DNA from: Paucihalobacter ruber
Lineage (GTDB): Bacteria > Bacteroidota > Bacteroidia > Flavobacteriales > Flavobacteriaceae
Direction: 5' to 3'
Length of the DNA: 64,000 bases
Assembly: GCF_006494535.1 (NCBI RefSeq)
Contig: NZ_VHIQ01000007.1
Coordinates: forward strand, 1-64,000
Of this stretch, positions 16,101 through 25,157 are shown piece after piece (position 1 is the stretch's first letter; every line of letters starts with the position of its first letter). Made by a program: the position numbers and the translations under genes. The notes under the pieces were generated by a model. The model had not been told where the DNA came from. It saw nothing but the letters and a program-made list of their open reading frames with translations, and ran no database searches.

Positions 16101-17822
16101 ATGAAAAGCTTTAAACCTTTGGTAATCATTTTTTGCTTCGCATTATTTTCCTTTCAATCACTTTCAGATTCCGACAAATTAAATGCAATTATTGCCAGAT
16201 ACGAAGCAGATAGGGATTATGATTTCGATAGATATGAATCTGTTGAAAACACAGCAAAATATTATAAAGCTGAAGCTGAATTTTCAAAAGAATTAAAAGA
16301 AGAATTAGAACAGATTTCAGAAAAAGGTTTATCGGAAACAGAAAAAATTTCAAGAAAGTTGCTGCTGTTTGTTCTACAAGATAAAATAGATTCAAACACT
16401 TATAAAACTTATTTAAATACCATTACAAATGAGTCTGCTTTTCATCTCAATTTGAGTAGAATGGGAAACAGAACTTTTAAGAATAAACAACAAGTCGATG
16501 ATTATTTAGAGCAGCTTAATAAGTTGTCAAAATCTATTAATTATAATATCGAGCTGTTAAGAGCATCAATTAAAGAAGGCATGGCACAACCTCGAGTCGT
16601 ATTTAACAACTATGATGACACTTACAACAAACATATAGTTTTAGATGTTACCCAAAGTGAATTTTACAAACCATTTCTAAACTTGCCAGAAACATTATCG
16701 GCAACTGAAAAAGATTCAATTATAAAGATTGCCAAATTAAGTGTTCAAAAAAATGCCATAGAGGAGTATAAGAAAATTAAAAGGTTTTTTGAAGATGAAT
16801 ATTTTCCAAAAACCAGAAAAGGTTTAGGAATTTCATCAATACCAAACGGTAAAGAGTTTTATCAAAACAGAATCAATTATTTTACAACAAGCACTCAGTA
16901 CACAGCAGACGATATTCATCTAATTGGCTTGAATGAAGTGGCTCGAATTAAAGCAGAAATGCAAAAAATTATTGATGATTTAGAATTTAAAGGCAGCTTT
17001 GGAGATTTTTTAGAATTCCTGAGAACAGACCAACAATTCTACCCTAAAACCGCCGATGAGTTATTGATGTTTGCACGTGACATTGCCAAAAGAATAGACG
17101 CCGAACTCCCTAAATTTTTTAAAACTTTACCGAGAAAACCTTATGGTGTTGTTCCGGTACCTGCAGACATTGCACCTAATTATACCGGAGGTCGATATTC
17201 TGGTTCTCGCAGCGAAACAACCGCCGGATTTTACTGGGTAAACACCTATAATTTACCAAGTAGAACTCTATATACAATTCCTGCTTTAACATCGCATGAA
17301 GCAGTTCCGGGTCATCATTTACAAATCTCTTTAAACAATGAATTACCCGAAACCATACCAAAATTTAGAAGAGATTTATACTTATCAGCTTATGGTGAAG
17401 GTTGGGGATTATACGCTGAATATCTGGCCGACGAGATGAATATTTATACAACCCCTTATGAAAAGTTTGGTCAATTAACCTACGAAATGTGGAGAGCTTG
17501 CCGATTGGTAGTTGATACAGGAGTGCATGCCAAGGGTTGGACCAGAGAACAAATGTTAGATTATATGGCAAAAAATACAGCGCTGTCAATTCATGAAGTT
17601 ACAACAGAAACAGATCGTTATATATCTTGGCCAGGACAAGCCTTATCCTATAAAATTGGAGAAATAAAAATAAGAGAACTCAGAAATAAGGCCGAGAAAA
17701 CTTTAGAAAGTAAATTTAATATTCGTGAATTTCATGAAGTAATTCTTGAAGAAGGAACTGTTACTCTTTCAATAATGGAAAGGAGAATTAATGATTATAT
17801 TCAAAAAAAATTAATTGAATAA
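16101..17822 (+). CDS. DUF885 family secreted metallopeptidase-like protein
   Basis: A 573-residue protein with an N-terminal signal sequence (MKSFKPLVIIFCFALFSFQSL). The conserved HEAVPGHH motif at residues 399-406 is the zinc-site signature of DUF885, a family related to M3-like/carboxypeptidase Taq peptidases; YGEGWGLYAEYLADEM (about 430-445) provides the downstream Glu. Full-length for the family (about 570-600). It would act in the periplasm on peptides. 25 bp separate it from the PhnA gene, and the gene downstream also encodes a peptidase. Confidence 0.87.
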   Translation: MKSFKPLVIIFCFALFSFQSLSDSDKLNAIIARYEADRDYDFDRYESVENTAKYYKAEAEFSKELKEELEQISEKGLSETEKISRKLLLFVLQDKIDSNTYKTYLNTITNESAFHLNLSRMGNRTFKNKQQVDDYLEQLNKLSKSINYNIELLRASIKEGMAQPRVVFNNYDDTYNKHIVLDVTQSEFYKPFLNLPETLSATEKDSIIKIAKLSVQKNAIEEYKKIKRFFEDEYFPKTRKGLGISSIPNGKEFYQNRINYFTTSTQYTADDIHLIGLNEVARIKAEMQKIIDDLEFKGSFGDFLEFLRTDQQFYPKTADELLMFARDIAKRIDAELPKFFKTLPRKPYGVVPVPADIAPNYTGGRYSGSRSETTAGFYWVNTYNLPSRTLYTIPALTSHEAVPGHHLQISLNNELPETIPKFRRDLYLSAYGEGWGLYAEYLADEMNIYTTPYEKFGQLTYEMWRACRLVVDTGVHAKGWTREQMLDYMAKNTALSIHEVTTETDRYISWPGQALSYKIGEIKIRELRNKAEKTLESKFNIREFHEVILEEGTVTLSIMERRINDYIQKKLIE

Positions 17823-17827
17823 TACGC

Positions 17828-17935
17828 CTAGCTAACCATCTTAAAGTAGATTATAGCCCTAGATATAAAGATGAAGATTCTTTCTGCTTAGGAAGATTTA
17901 AATCGCGTACAGGCAAAGTTTTTTTAATGATTTAA
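17828..17935 (+). other. Coding-like fragment without start, possible gene remnant
   Basis: Between two peptidase genes, one frame stays open for 35 codons and has protein-like composition (contains VDYSPRYKDEDSFCLG and GRFKSRTGKVFLMI before a stop at 17933-17935). There is no start codon near its beginning. It could be the 3' end of a deleted gene, or chance in AT-rich DNA. Confidence 0.2.
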
Positions 17936-17945
17936 AACGTTTATT

Positions 17946-20204
17946 ATGAAACAGATTATCATTGTATTGGCAACTTTAATGTTGTTGTCAACATCTTCTA
18001 AAGCACAAAATGTCACACAAGAAGATTACACCCGGGCAATAAGTTTTTTGTATGATAATTATAATAATAAAACAGTTTTTAATCTTCAAACCAAGGTGAA
18101 TTGGTTTAAGGATAGTTCAGGAATTTGGTTTGTTGATTACGGCAAAAACAATAAAACCTACAAAACAGTTAACTTCAAAAATTATAAAGTTGTTGATTTA
18201 TTCAATCATGAAAAGTTGGCAATTGCCTTAAATAAATTAGGGGATGATACAGTAAAATCAATTGATTTGCCAATTTCAAATATTGAAATATTAAAAGATG
18301 GAAATTTAGATTTAAGCTTTAAAGGCAAGACTTATACTTTAGATCTTAAAACTTACGATCTCCAATTAAAAGAAGATAAACACCAGCAAAGAAATAGTGA
18401 ATTTGAATCAAAATCTCCTGATGGCAGGTGGATAGCTTATTCTGAAAATTATAATTTATTTGTTAAGTCAACCGAAACGAATAACTCATATCAATTAAGT
18501 TTTGATGGAAAAAAGGACTATGAATATGCCACGTATTACGGTTGGGGCGATGTTATGGAAGGAGAAAATGCTGAACGGCCAAAACACTTTAGTGTCAATT
18601 GGTCTAAAGATTCTAAATGGATAGCCGCGAACATTGTCGACTTTAGAAATGCCGAAAAAATGTATTTGTTAGATCATAGTATCGATACCCTCTACAAATC
18701 AAAATTACTTTCTTATTATCGTGGCTCACCGGGAGACACTGCAATGATTCAAGTAAAACCTGTGTTCTTTAATATAGAAACCAAAAATCAAGTCCATACT
18801 AATTTACCGACAGGGACACATATCAACGCTGTTTCGGTTAGATGGATTAATGATTCAGGAAATTTATTGTCTAATTATTCAGAACGAGGCTATCAAAAGG
18901 AATTTTTAACGCTCGTAGATCTTAATAATAAGACTGAAACAGCGCTTATAGAGGAAAGCAGTAAAACAAATATTGACAACTTTTGGTTTAAAAATCTTGA
19001 AAAAAATCAAAAAATTATTTTCTTATCAGAACGCAGTGGCTGGCGACAATTATATATGGTTGATGTTGCTACCCAAGTAACAAAGCCAATTACGCTTGGC
19101 AATTATTATATCAACTCAGTTGTTCATGTTGATGAAGATACAGAGGAAATCTATTTTTTGGCATCAGGAAAAGACTCAAATAGTAATCCTTACCATCAAA
19201 AACTTTACAAAACTAGCTTTAAAGGTGACCTTACCTTATTAACACCGGAAAACACGCATCATATTGTTGATTTTTCTGAAGACGGAAAGTATTTTACAGA
19301 TAATTATTCAACCGTAAATATTCCGACAAAAACTGTTTTAAGAGATTCAAAAAATGGAAAAATATTAGCCGAGTTAACACATGCAAATATTGATGATGTC
19401 ATTTCAAAAGGGTGGCAATCTCCCGAAGTTTTAGATGTTATAGCTAAAGACGGAAAAACAACAATCTATGGTGCTATTTGGAAACCAACTAATTTTGATG
19501 CCGGCAAATCATATCCTATCATCGATGCAACCTATACGGGACCACATACGCAACAATTCCCAAAATCGTTTGATAGAAGTTTTAGTAATCAATCGTTAGC
19601 TGAATTTGGGTTTATTGTGGTAAGTGTTGATGGATTGGGAACATCGGGTCGTTCTAAGGAGTTTCACGACTATTCCTATAAAAACATGGAAAATAATTTA
19701 GAAGATCACGTTTTAGCCATTAAACATCTTGCTGAGAAATATTCCTGGATAAATATTGATAAAGTGGGCATTTTTGGGCATTCGGCTGGAGGTTATGATA
19801 CAGGTCGGGGCATGTTGGGTTTTCCGGATTTTTATAAAGTTGGCGTGGCAAGTTCGGCAGATCATGATTTTAGAATGGAAAAAGCTTGGTGGCCTGAAAT
19901 GTATCAAGGTTGGCCTGTTGACGATACTTATGAAAAGGTATCAAACATTACCAATGCAAAAAACTTAAAAGGAAAATTGTTATTGGTGCATGGTGGTATT
20001 GATGAGAATGTAAACCCTTCAGCAACCTTTAAATTAGCCGAAGCTTTGGTAAATGCAGATAAAGCGTTTGATTTGTTAATTCTACCTAGTCAACGACATG
20101 GTTACCAGGGGAAGGCCCAAAATTATTTTATTAAAAAACGTTGGAATTATTTCATTGAACACTTATTGGAGACAACACCAATTTGGGATATTATTTGGGA
20201 ATAA
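17946..20204 (+). CDS. S9 family (dipeptidyl peptidase IV-type) serine peptidase
   Basis: A 752-residue secreted peptidase with signal peptide (to about residue 20, SKAQ). An N-terminal beta-propeller (about 60-480) precedes the alpha/beta-hydrolase domain. Catalytic triad: Ser613 in GHSAGGY, Asp686 in HGGIDENVNP and His718 in SQRHGYQ. DPP IV enzymes release X-Pro or X-Ala dipeptides from peptide N-termini; the classical GWSYGG motif is replaced by GHSAGG, so specificity may differ. The DadA-like oxidoreductase gene starts on the very next base after its stop codon, suggesting coupled peptide and amino acid breakdown. Confidence 0.9.
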   Translation: MKQIIIVLATLMLLSTSSKAQNVTQEDYTRAISFLYDNYNNKTVFNLQTKVNWFKDSSGIWFVDYGKNNKTYKTVNFKNYKVVDLFNHEKLAIALNKLGDDTVKSIDLPISNIEILKDGNLDLSFKGKTYTLDLKTYDLQLKEDKHQQRNSEFESKSPDGRWIAYSENYNLFVKSTETNNSYQLSFDGKKDYEYATYYGWGDVMEGENAERPKHFSVNWSKDSKWIAANIVDFRNAEKMYLLDHSIDTLYKSKLLSYYRGSPGDTAMIQVKPVFFNIETKNQVHTNLPTGTHINAVSVRWINDSGNLLSNYSERGYQKEFLTLVDLNNKTETALIEESSKTNIDNFWFKNLEKNQKIIFLSERSGWRQLYMVDVATQVTKPITLGNYYINSVVHVDEDTEEIYFLASGKDSNSNPYHQKLYKTSFKGDLTLLTPENTHHIVDFSEDGKYFTDNYSTVNIPTKTVLRDSKNGKILAELTHANIDDVISKGWQSPEVLDVIAKDGKTTIYGAIWKPTNFDAGKSYPIIDATYTGPHTQQFPKSFDRSFSNQSLAEFGFIVVSVDGLGTSGRSKEFHDYSYKNMENNLEDHVLAIKHLAEKYSWINIDKVGIFGHSAGGYDTGRGMLGFPDFYKVGVASSADHDFRMEKAWWPEMYQGWPVDDTYEKVSNITNAKNLKGKLLLVHGGIDENVNPSATFKLAEALVNADKAFDLLILPSQRHGYQGKAQNYFIKKRWNYFIEHLLETTPIWDIIWE

Positions 20205-21452
20205 ATGAGTAAAAATATTATTGTTATTGGCGGCGGTATCATCGGCTTGTGTTCTGCCTATTACCTTCAAAAAGAAGGCTATCAAGTAACGCTTGTTGAC
20301 CAATCTAATTTAGATGCAGGGGCGTCTTATGTCAACGCCGGCTATTTATCACCTAGCCATATCATACCTTTATCGGCACCGGGAGTCATGAAAAAGGGGT
20401 TGAAATGGATGCTTAATCCTGCAAGTCCGCTCTATATCAAACCTCGTATGGATTTGGATTTCTTAAAATGGAGTCTGGCTTTTAACCGATCGTGTAATGC
20501 CAAACATGTAACCAAAGCTATTCCGGTTATCAAGAATATTGCTTTGTTGAGTCAGGAATTGTATGACGATATAAAACGAGAAGAGCAGTTTACCTTTCAA
20601 TATGAAAAAAAGGGATTGCTGATGTTATGCCAAACAGAGGCTGCATTAGAAGCCGAAATTAAAACAGCACAACTCGCAAATCAAGAAGGTTTAGAAGCAA
20701 CCGAATTATCCTTAGAAACTTTAAAACAACTAGAACCTAAAGTCCAACTTAATGCCATTGGAGCAACTTATTACAAATGCGATGCACATACAACGCCACA
20801 TGAGTTTATGGATGAAATGAAGTTGCTTTTAAAGAAAAAAGGTGTAACATTTCATCTCAATGAAAAAATAGAGGATATACAGTTAAAATCTAATAGAATA
20901 CAGAGTGTAACTACCGCTAAAAACACTTACAAAGCAGATGAATTTGTATTAGCTGCCGGTTCGTGGAGTAGTTTGCTCAGTGAAAAATTAGGGATTAAAT
21001 TATTGCTTCAACCGGGTAAAGGGTATCGAATCAACACCAATTTAGATACCGGAATAACCATACCCGCAATTTTGACAGAGGCCAAAGTTGCTGTAACTCC
21101 AATGAATGGTTTTACACGTTTTGCAGGTACTATGGAAATTGCAGGCATCAATAACAACATCAACCGCGTGCGTGTTGAAGCCATTGCAAAAGCAGCTGCA
21201 AGCTACTATCCAAATGTTGTGCTCACGCAAGACGAAAAAAGCAATGCTGCCTTCGGTTTAAGACCGGTTTCACCTGACGGATTGCCTTATATTGGAAAAT
21301 TTAAAGCCTATTCAAATTTAACCGTTGCTACCGGTCATGCCATGATGGGCTGGAGTATGGCCACTGCCACAGGTTTATTAGTTTCTGAAATCATAGCCAA
21401 TAAACCGGCGTCTTTAGATCTTTCAGCATTTAATCCCGATAGAAAATTTTAG
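20205..21452 (+). CDS. FAD-dependent D-amino acid dehydrogenase-like oxidoreductase
   Basis: A 415-residue DAO-fold flavoprotein. The Rossmann motif IVIGGGIIGLCSAYYL begins at residue 5, followed by ASYVNAGYLSPSH, close to the ASxxNAGxLxP region of DadA. The C-terminal GLRPVSPDGLPYIG ... TGHAMMGWSMATATGLLVSEII completes the FAD site. It oxidises D-amino acids or a related amine such as a hydroxyproline isomer; in flavobacteria similar genes often belong to hydroxyproline catabolism, but none of those partners is seen here. Directly coupled to the S9 peptidase gene. Confidence 0.85.
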   Translation: MSKNIIVIGGGIIGLCSAYYLQKEGYQVTLVDQSNLDAGASYVNAGYLSPSHIIPLSAPGVMKKGLKWMLNPASPLYIKPRMDLDFLKWSLAFNRSCNAKHVTKAIPVIKNIALLSQELYDDIKREEQFTFQYEKKGLLMLCQTEAALEAEIKTAQLANQEGLEATELSLETLKQLEPKVQLNAIGATYYKCDAHTTPHEFMDEMKLLLKKKGVTFHLNEKIEDIQLKSNRIQSVTTAKNTYKADEFVLAAGSWSSLLSEKLGIKLLLQPGKGYRINTNLDTGITIPAILTEAKVAVTPMNGFTRFAGTMEIAGINNNINRVRVEAIAKAAASYYPNVVLTQDEKSNAAFGLRPVSPDGLPYIGKFKAYSNLTVATGHAMMGWSMATATGLLVSEIIANKPASLDLSAFNPDRKF

Positions 21453-21632
21453 AATTCAACTGCTTAATAACATGCGTTTTGTCGATAAAAAATGTCAGTG
21501 TTTTTCAAAAACCTTGAGAATTTAGCTGTTTGTCGATTTTAAAAGGATAGTAGTTTTTAACTTACGATATTTACTTGGTAATCAATGATTATTAGCGCCA
21601 AATTTATTATTAACATTAAAAACTATCGGGGT

Positions 21633-21914
21633 ATGGAACTTACTATTACCAATTACAACAACTTTTATAAGTTAAAAGGCAGTTTAAATCAAAGTAATTT
21701 AGAGGTATTCAATAAAACTTTTCAATATATTTTTGAGAAGTTAGATTCTCTAACTTTGAGCATAGACGACTTGGAGAATATAGACCGTTTTGGTGTAAAT
21801 GCTTTGGTGCATTTGCACAATCAATCTATTTTGAAGAATAAACAATTTTCAATTGTTGGTTTGGGTTGTAAAGAACTTTACGACCATTTTAAATCGGAAG
21901 AAACTGCGGCTTAA
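21633..21914 (+). CDS. STAS domain protein
   Basis: About 93 residues from the ATG at 21633; the frame is open from 21585 but the upstream part is not STAS-like. The domain shows a first strand (YNNFYKLKGSLN), a central strand and helix with LTLSIDDLENIDRFGVNALVHLHNQSI, where the Asp-x-x-Gly turn corresponds to the anti-sigma-antagonist phosphorylation loop but lacks the usual Ser/Thr (RFG in place of SSG). It may therefore be non-phosphorylatable. No kinase partner nearby. Confidence 0.72.
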   Translation: MELTITNYNNFYKLKGSLNQSNLEVFNKTFQYIFEKLDSLTLSIDDLENIDRFGVNALVHLHNQSILKNKQFSIVGLGCKELYDHFKSEETAA

Positions 21915-21915
21915 T

Positions 21916-22362
21916 TTAAGCCGACATATCGGCTACAATTTTCCATTCGCCATCAATCTTTTTAAAGATGAGCATAAAAATGCCGTTTGCATTACCCACG
22001 GTGCGTTCTAAAAAAAACTCGCCCATCACCCAATAACTATTAGTTTCAATAGGAGAGATGTCGTTGATTTTAAATGTCAGCGTGCCACTTTCGGCTGCGG
22101 TAGGATAACCCTTTATATAATTGTCAAGCGTGTTTTGCCAACCTTTGGTTAAGCCATTTCGGCCGTAAAATTTTAATGAATCAGAGTTGAGGTACCCTTG
22201 CATAAATCCTTCAAAATCGCGTTGATTCCAGGCGTTTTCTTGGGTTTTTAATACTTGTAGGATTTGGGTTTTGTCGGCCTCTATTGAAGTTTGGGTTTGT
22301 TGGTTGTTAGAATTACAACCAAATAAAATAGCTAATACTAAGAGATACCAAAAATGCCGCAT
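21916..22362 (-). CDS. NTF2-like (SnoaL/DUF4440-type) lipoprotein
   Basis: 148 residues with a lipobox (LAILFGC) and an NTF2-like cone domain: KTQENAWNQRDFEGFMQGYLNSDSLKFYGRNGLTKGW followed by strands ending GIFMLIFKKIDGEWKIVADMSA. Such domains bind small ligands or act as small hydrolases/isomerases; no catalytic set can be assigned. It converges with the STAS gene, leaving one base between the stop codons. Confidence 0.8.
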   Translation of the reverse strand: MRHFWYLLVLAILFGCNSNNQQTQTSIEADKTQILQVLKTQENAWNQRDFEGFMQGYLNSDSLKFYGRNGLTKGWQNTLDNYIKGYPTAAESGTLTFKINDISPIETNSYWVMGEFFLERTVGNANGIFMLIFKKIDGEWKIVADMSA

Positions 22363-22409
22363 GATTTGAATTTTAAATATTGATAGTTAAAGATAGTTGA
22401 TTTCATATA

Positions 22410-22443
22410 AAACCTCATGGGTTTTGAAAACCTGTGAGGTTTT
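22410..22443. terminator. Inverted repeat with AAACCTCA arms
   Basis: AAACCTCA and TGAGGTTT pair around an inner second arm (GGTTTT/AAAACC), giving a long hairpin. The same type of palindrome is widespread in flavobacterial intergenic regions; here it lies between two minus-strand genes and could terminate the transcript of the M56 gene upstream or be a mobile palindromic repeat. Confidence 0.5.
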
Positions 22444-22496
22444 AAATTTTAAATATGATAGGACTAATATTAATACTAAAGAATTCAAGCTTATTA

Positions 22497-24674
22497 TTAT
22501 TCTTGTTTTAACTCATTTATGTGCTGTTTAATTTTGACATACATCATATCAACTTCACCAAATGTTCCTGTAAATTCTGTTTTATAATCTTTTATTCTCT
22601 TATTATCAATCATAACCTTTTTTTCAATCTTTAAGACAGCCTTAATTGAATCTTGGTGATTCAATTTTGCGAAATTATCTTTAAAGGCTTGTTTTAAGTT
22701 CCAATCTATTTTTTTAGCATTTTTAAGAGATGAAAATGTAAAACTCATTGTTTTTATTCTACTATTATTTGAATCATTTTCACCATCATCCATTTTCATT
22801 TGATTTTTACTATCATCTTGGATTGTTGGATTCTTTGCAATTGGTGGATTCTCAGGTTTAGGTGGTGGTGGAAAATTGGTTTTGGATGAAAATTTAGCTG
22901 GCACTGGCGGTACCGCTAGTATATTGAATTCTTTAATTAAATTTGGCGCAAAATTATCGTACATTCTATTTAATTGCTCAAATTGGATTAATAGTTCCGT
23001 ATTGTCAGATCTTGAGCCTTTAAGAAATGTTAAAATGTCTTTAGAATATTTGTCAGCCAACCTGTTATATTCTTTTACAGGAGCTTCCTCATAGGCTTGA
23101 GCAAAGCCTTCCTTAGTGTATAGACTAGTTTGAAAAGGTTGTGGATATTTTACACTTCGTGCATTTCTATACACTTTAGATTCTATGAAATGCACTATAT
23201 CCTCGATGCTATAGTTATTGAGTTCAGAATTTTTTATTGGTGTACCATCTAGCCACAAAGCGTAGGTGTCTTTGTTTTTCCAAGCCTCAAATTGTGCTGT
23301 GGAAGGTTTATTCATCTTTTGGTTAGTTCGATTTATTTGAGGTGTTTCTGGGTATTTTTCGACTGAGGAACGTTGTTTGTCAGACATTAAATTATATATT
23401 GAAACTATACGTTCGTAATGGGAAACCTTTATTACACTATATTGCTTAAACTCTTTAATCCAAAGATTATATTCATCCATTAATGATTGAGAAACGCCTT
23501 CATTTATGCGCTGAAAAGATTGTTTTTCTTTACTTATATCTTGGGTGGAAACCTGGTCAATTAGAATGTTATAACTAGTAAAAAGCGCCATAACTTTTGA
23601 AAAAACATTATTAGATGCAAGTTTTTCCTTGGTTAAATTAACTGTATAATTTTCTTTAGGGAATTGACTTAAAAGCTTTTCCAGATTTTCAAAGCTTTCA
23701 ACTTTACCATTTATTAAAATTTCGTCTTCAGAATTTACAACAACATTTAGGATTTTATCCTCTTGTAATGTCTCTATATTTTCCGGAGATTCCTTTAAAA
23801 CATATTCTGTTGAACTGAAATTATAAAAAAGAATCGCAATAATAGGTAGTAGCAAAATCGTACTAATCCAAATCCGGGTTTTTGATGTTTGTGTTTTCAT
23901 AACTGTAAATCGTTTTTTGATGGATGAATAATTGATGGAACTTGTTATCCCGATTTCTGTCGGGAGATTTTTTGATGCATTTGATGAGAATGCAAGCAAT
24001 AATTGTTGATAGATCGATGCTTCTATGCCTTGACGAATAACGGCTTCGTCAGCTAAAAATTCATGATTGAGTTTTATACTGTGCTTCATGATATATATTA
24101 AGGGATGGAACCAAAAAACAATCTGCAGCAGCTCCATTATGAGGATGTCAATGCTATGTTTTTGTTGCGCGTGCGTTTGCTCGTGTATTAAAACTTCTTT
24201 TGGTATTTGGGCTGACTTGTATAAGTCCTTGTTCAAGAAAATGTAACTAAAAAATGAATGTGGGATTTTTAATTTATCAATTAAAACATAAATAAATGAT
24301 TGATCGTAATATTTTTCGCTTGTTCGAATTTTATTAAAAACACTAAACAAATTCACTATAAACTTTACGCCGAAAAACAAAACACCTATGCCGTAAACAC
24401 TCCATAAAATAATAGGTAAATAATCGACTTCTGGAGGTTGAACATTTTGTTCAATTACTGTGGTGAATTCAAGATTAGATGATAAACTTACCGATTGAGT
24501 CGTAGCTTCAATATATTCTGTAATAGTTATAAACGGCACTATTAGCGCGAAAAAAATTGATGCCAAAAGATAAAACCGTTTAAATTGATGTCTGTTATCG
24601 TTTTCTAGAAACAACTTGTAGAACAACCATAAGATAGCTAAGGCAGCCGTGAATTTTAGAAGGTGAATTTCCAT
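22497..24674 (-). CDS. BlaR1-like M56 metallopeptidase (second copy)
   Basis: About 725 residues from the ATG at 24674 (a TTG at 24701 is in frame but overlaps the repressor gene). N-terminal membrane helices, zinc motif HEQTH at 164-168 followed by AQQKHSIDIL, a further membrane segment near 275-295, then a long extracytoplasmic part with a proline-rich stretch (NFPPPPKPENPPIAKNP). Unlike the copy at 4904 it has no TonB C-terminal domain; the C-terminus is helical and charged. It probably senses an envelope signal and inactivates the adjacent BlaI-type repressor. Confidence 0.85.
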   Translation of the reverse strand: MEIHLLKFTAALAILWLFYKLFLENDNRHQFKRFYLLASIFFALIVPFITITEYIEATTQSVSLSSNLEFTTVIEQNVQPPEVDYLPIILWSVYGIGVLFFGVKFIVNLFSVFNKIRTSEKYYDQSFIYVLIDKLKIPHSFFSYIFLNKDLYKSAQIPKEVLIHEQTHAQQKHSIDILIMELLQIVFWFHPLIYIMKHSIKLNHEFLADEAVIRQGIEASIYQQLLLAFSSNASKNLPTEIGITSSINYSSIKKRFTVMKTQTSKTRIWISTILLLPIIAILFYNFSSTEYVLKESPENIETLQEDKILNVVVNSEDEILINGKVESFENLEKLLSQFPKENYTVNLTKEKLASNNVFSKVMALFTSYNILIDQVSTQDISKEKQSFQRINEGVSQSLMDEYNLWIKEFKQYSVIKVSHYERIVSIYNLMSDKQRSSVEKYPETPQINRTNQKMNKPSTAQFEAWKNKDTYALWLDGTPIKNSELNNYSIEDIVHFIESKVYRNARSVKYPQPFQTSLYTKEGFAQAYEEAPVKEYNRLADKYSKDILTFLKGSRSDNTELLIQFEQLNRMYDNFAPNLIKEFNILAVPPVPAKFSSKTNFPPPPKPENPPIAKNPTIQDDSKNQMKMDDGENDSNNSRIKTMSFTFSSLKNAKKIDWNLKQAFKDNFAKLNHQDSIKAVLKIEKKVMIDNKRIKDYKTEFTGTFGEVDMMYVKIKQHINELKQE

Positions 24675-24675
24675 G

Positions 24676-25041
24676 TTATTTCTTATTAATTTCAGAGTCA
24701 ATAATTGCTTTTAAATCTTCTAACTGCTCTTTGGTTAGATTGGTTTCTTTTGTAAAAAAGGAAGCGAATTGCGTAGCACTATCGTTAAAGAAGTGTTTAA
24801 TTAAACCATTAACATGCTTAGAAAAGTAGTCTTTCTTTTTTACCAAGGTATAGTATTCTCTTGAGTTACCGTAGGTTTTGTAGGCGATAAATCCTTTTTC
24901 GGTCATGCGTTTTAAAAGTGTTGCAATGGTAGTTGTAGCGGGTTTTGGTTCAGGATAAATTTCCATAAGATCTTTCATAAAGGCCTTATCTAAAGTCCAT
25001 ATATAATTCATTAATTCTTCTTCAGATTTTGATAAATTCAT
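24676..25041 (-). CDS. BlaI/MecI family transcriptional repressor (second copy)
   Basis: 121 residues with the BlaI winged-helix pattern (LSKSEEELMNYIWTLDKAFMKDLMEIYPEPKPATTTIATLLKRMTEKGFI). The region PATTTIATLLKRM is the recognition helix and differs from PAYNTVSTIIRIL of the copy at 4540, which agrees with the different operators found in front of the two genes. The M56 gene starts 1 base after its stop codon. Confidence 0.92.
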   Translation of the reverse strand: MNLSKSEEELMNYIWTLDKAFMKDLMEIYPEPKPATTTIATLLKRMTEKGFIAYKTYGNSREYYTLVKKKDYFSKHVNGLIKHFFNDSATQFASFFTKETNLTKEQLEDLKAIIDSEINKK

Positions 25042-25077
25042 TTTCTACATATTTAGAAATAACTCTACAAATGTAGA
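25042..25077. promoter_or_regulatory. Operator dyads for the second BlaI
   Basis: TCTACA-AA-TGTAGA lies at 25064-25077 and a related imperfect copy TTTCTA-N6-TAGAAA at 25042-25059, immediately upstream of the repressor start codon. The core TACA-N2-TGTA has the same form as the classical staphylococcal bla/mec operator. Confidence 0.7.
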
Positions 25078-25125
25078 ATAACTTTTTGAAAAAACAAAAT
25101 AATAAGTTTAATTCCCTGAAATCCT

Positions 25126-25133
25126 TATTTTTG
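25126..25133 (+). promoter_or_regulatory. Bacteroidota-type -7 promoter element
   Basis: TATTTTTG (TAnnTTTG) 25 bp upstream of the M28 peptidase start codon. Confidence 0.45.
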
Positions 25134-25157
25134 TAACGAAAAATTGTACTCCCATAA

